NCBI GenBank assembly: GCA_947624335.1
Contig: CANQJX010000005.1
Location: 1 to 22,250 of the forward strand
Origin: an uncultured Marvinbryantia sp.
GTDB taxonomy: Bacteria; Bacillota; Clostridia; Lachnospirales; Lachnospiraceae
Direction: 5' to 3'
Length of the DNA: 22,250 nucleotides
A model generated the notes under the pieces. It had not been told where the DNA came from, did not search any database, and saw only the letters and a program-made list of their open reading frames with translations. The position numbers and the translations under genes were made by a program. Positions 21,794 to 22,250 of this stretch are shown here, piece after piece. The first letter of the stretch is position 1. Each line of letters begins with the position of its first letter.

Positions 21794-22250
21794 TATGCGT
21801 ACACCTCCTCGATTGCCTCTACGGCCGCTTTTGTCATAACCAACGTGTGGTACTTCAGAATGTCATACACATTGATGGTGCTTGTCAGCGCCGTTTCCAC
21901 GTCGGCAATATTTCTTGCGGACAAAATTACATTTTCATTTTTTTCGTCCAGAACAATCAGCGCTTTCGGCGCGTTTATGTTGCGGAGAATCTCCACCATG
22001 CTCTTTGTCTTAACCGCATCCAGCTTCAGGTCGTCCAGCACAACCATTTTGTTTTCCTGAACCTTGGATGTCAATACCGATTTCAGAGCCGCCTGTTTTT
22101 CTTTCTTATTCATCTTAAAGGAATAATCTCTGGGAACCGGGGCGAATACCACGCCGCCGCCTTTCCACTGCGGCGCCCTGGTTGAACCCTGTCTTGCATG
22201 ACCGGTTCCTTTCTGTCTCCACGGTTTTCTTCCGCCGCCGGAAACTTCAG
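21793..22250 (-). CDS. rplD: 50S ribosomal protein L4 (uL4), 5' end outside window
   Basis: L4 reaches into the exit tunnel and, in Gammaproteobacteria, represses the S10 operon. About 152 codons are present. The frame is open to the window edge, with EVSGGGRKPWRQKGTGHARQ near the edge and GSTRAPQWKGGGVVFAPVPR after it, the conserved extended loop. The C-terminal domain ends in VEAIEEVYA. An internal start at 22152 is within the loop and is not the true start. The gene would begin some 50-60 codons beyond the window. Confidence 0.97.
   Translation of the reverse strand, partial: EVSGGGRKPWRQKGTGHARQGSTRAPQWKGGGVVFAPVPRDYSFKMNKKEKQAALKSVLTSKVQENKMVVLDDLKLDAVKTKSMVEILRNINAPKALIVLDEKNENVILSARNIADVETALTSTINVYDILKYHTLVMTKAAVEAIEEVYA

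Overview
The window is a chromosomal segment of a Gram-positive anaerobe of the Clostridia. It is most like a Lachnospiraceae member: a zinc-type S14, a KOW-domain protein between map and infA, a T-box-controlled valS, addAB recombination genes, strong AAGGAGG ribosome binding sites and moderate GC content. That placement rests on gene content and protein style, with no database search. Every gene I accept lies on the minus strand, so transcription runs from high to low coordinates.

22250 to 10777 is the fused S10-spc ribosomal protein operon: rplD (5' end outside the window), rplW, rplB, rpsS, rplV, rpsC, rplP, rpmC, rpsQ, rplN, rplX, rplE, rpsZ, rpsH, rplF, rplR, rpsE, rpmD, rplO, secY, adk, map, a KOW-domain RNA-binding protein, and infA. 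Most junctions are 0-30 nt or overlapping. Four spacers (rplW-rplB, rpsZ-rpsH, rpsH-rplF, secY-adk) are 71-112 nt long and each holds an inverted repeat. rplF carries a single-base frameshift at about 15801-15806 that removes the last quarter of L6 in this reading. Because L6 is important for growth, a sequence error or a very recent mutation is likely.

The usual continuation after infA (rpmJ, rpsM, rpsK, rpsD, rpoA, rplQ) is absent. Instead, 10740 to 10383 holds a strong sigma-A promoter (TTGACA, 17 nt, TATGAT) and a T-box riboswitch with a canonical T-box motif, a UGGU acceptor bulge and an intrinsic terminator.

10382 to 1 is the transcription unit under that riboswitch: valS, addB, addA and the start of a membrane protein that runs off the window. 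valS-addB are 7 nt apart, addB-addA overlap by 4 nt, and addA and the last gene overlap by 29 nt. The last gene joins a GtrA/GtcA-like four-helix domain to the start of a YfhO-like GT-C domain, which suggests a lipid-linked-sugar flippase and a glycosyltransferase in one chain. No terminator is seen between these genes, so DNA-repair and envelope genes may share the tRNA-Val-sensing switch with valS.

I found no tRNA, rRNA, CRISPR array, insertion sequence or prophage. The most useful observations are the GtrA-YfhO fusion, the rplF frameshift, the operon break after infA, the T-box unit that includes addAB, and the structured spacers in the ribosomal operon.
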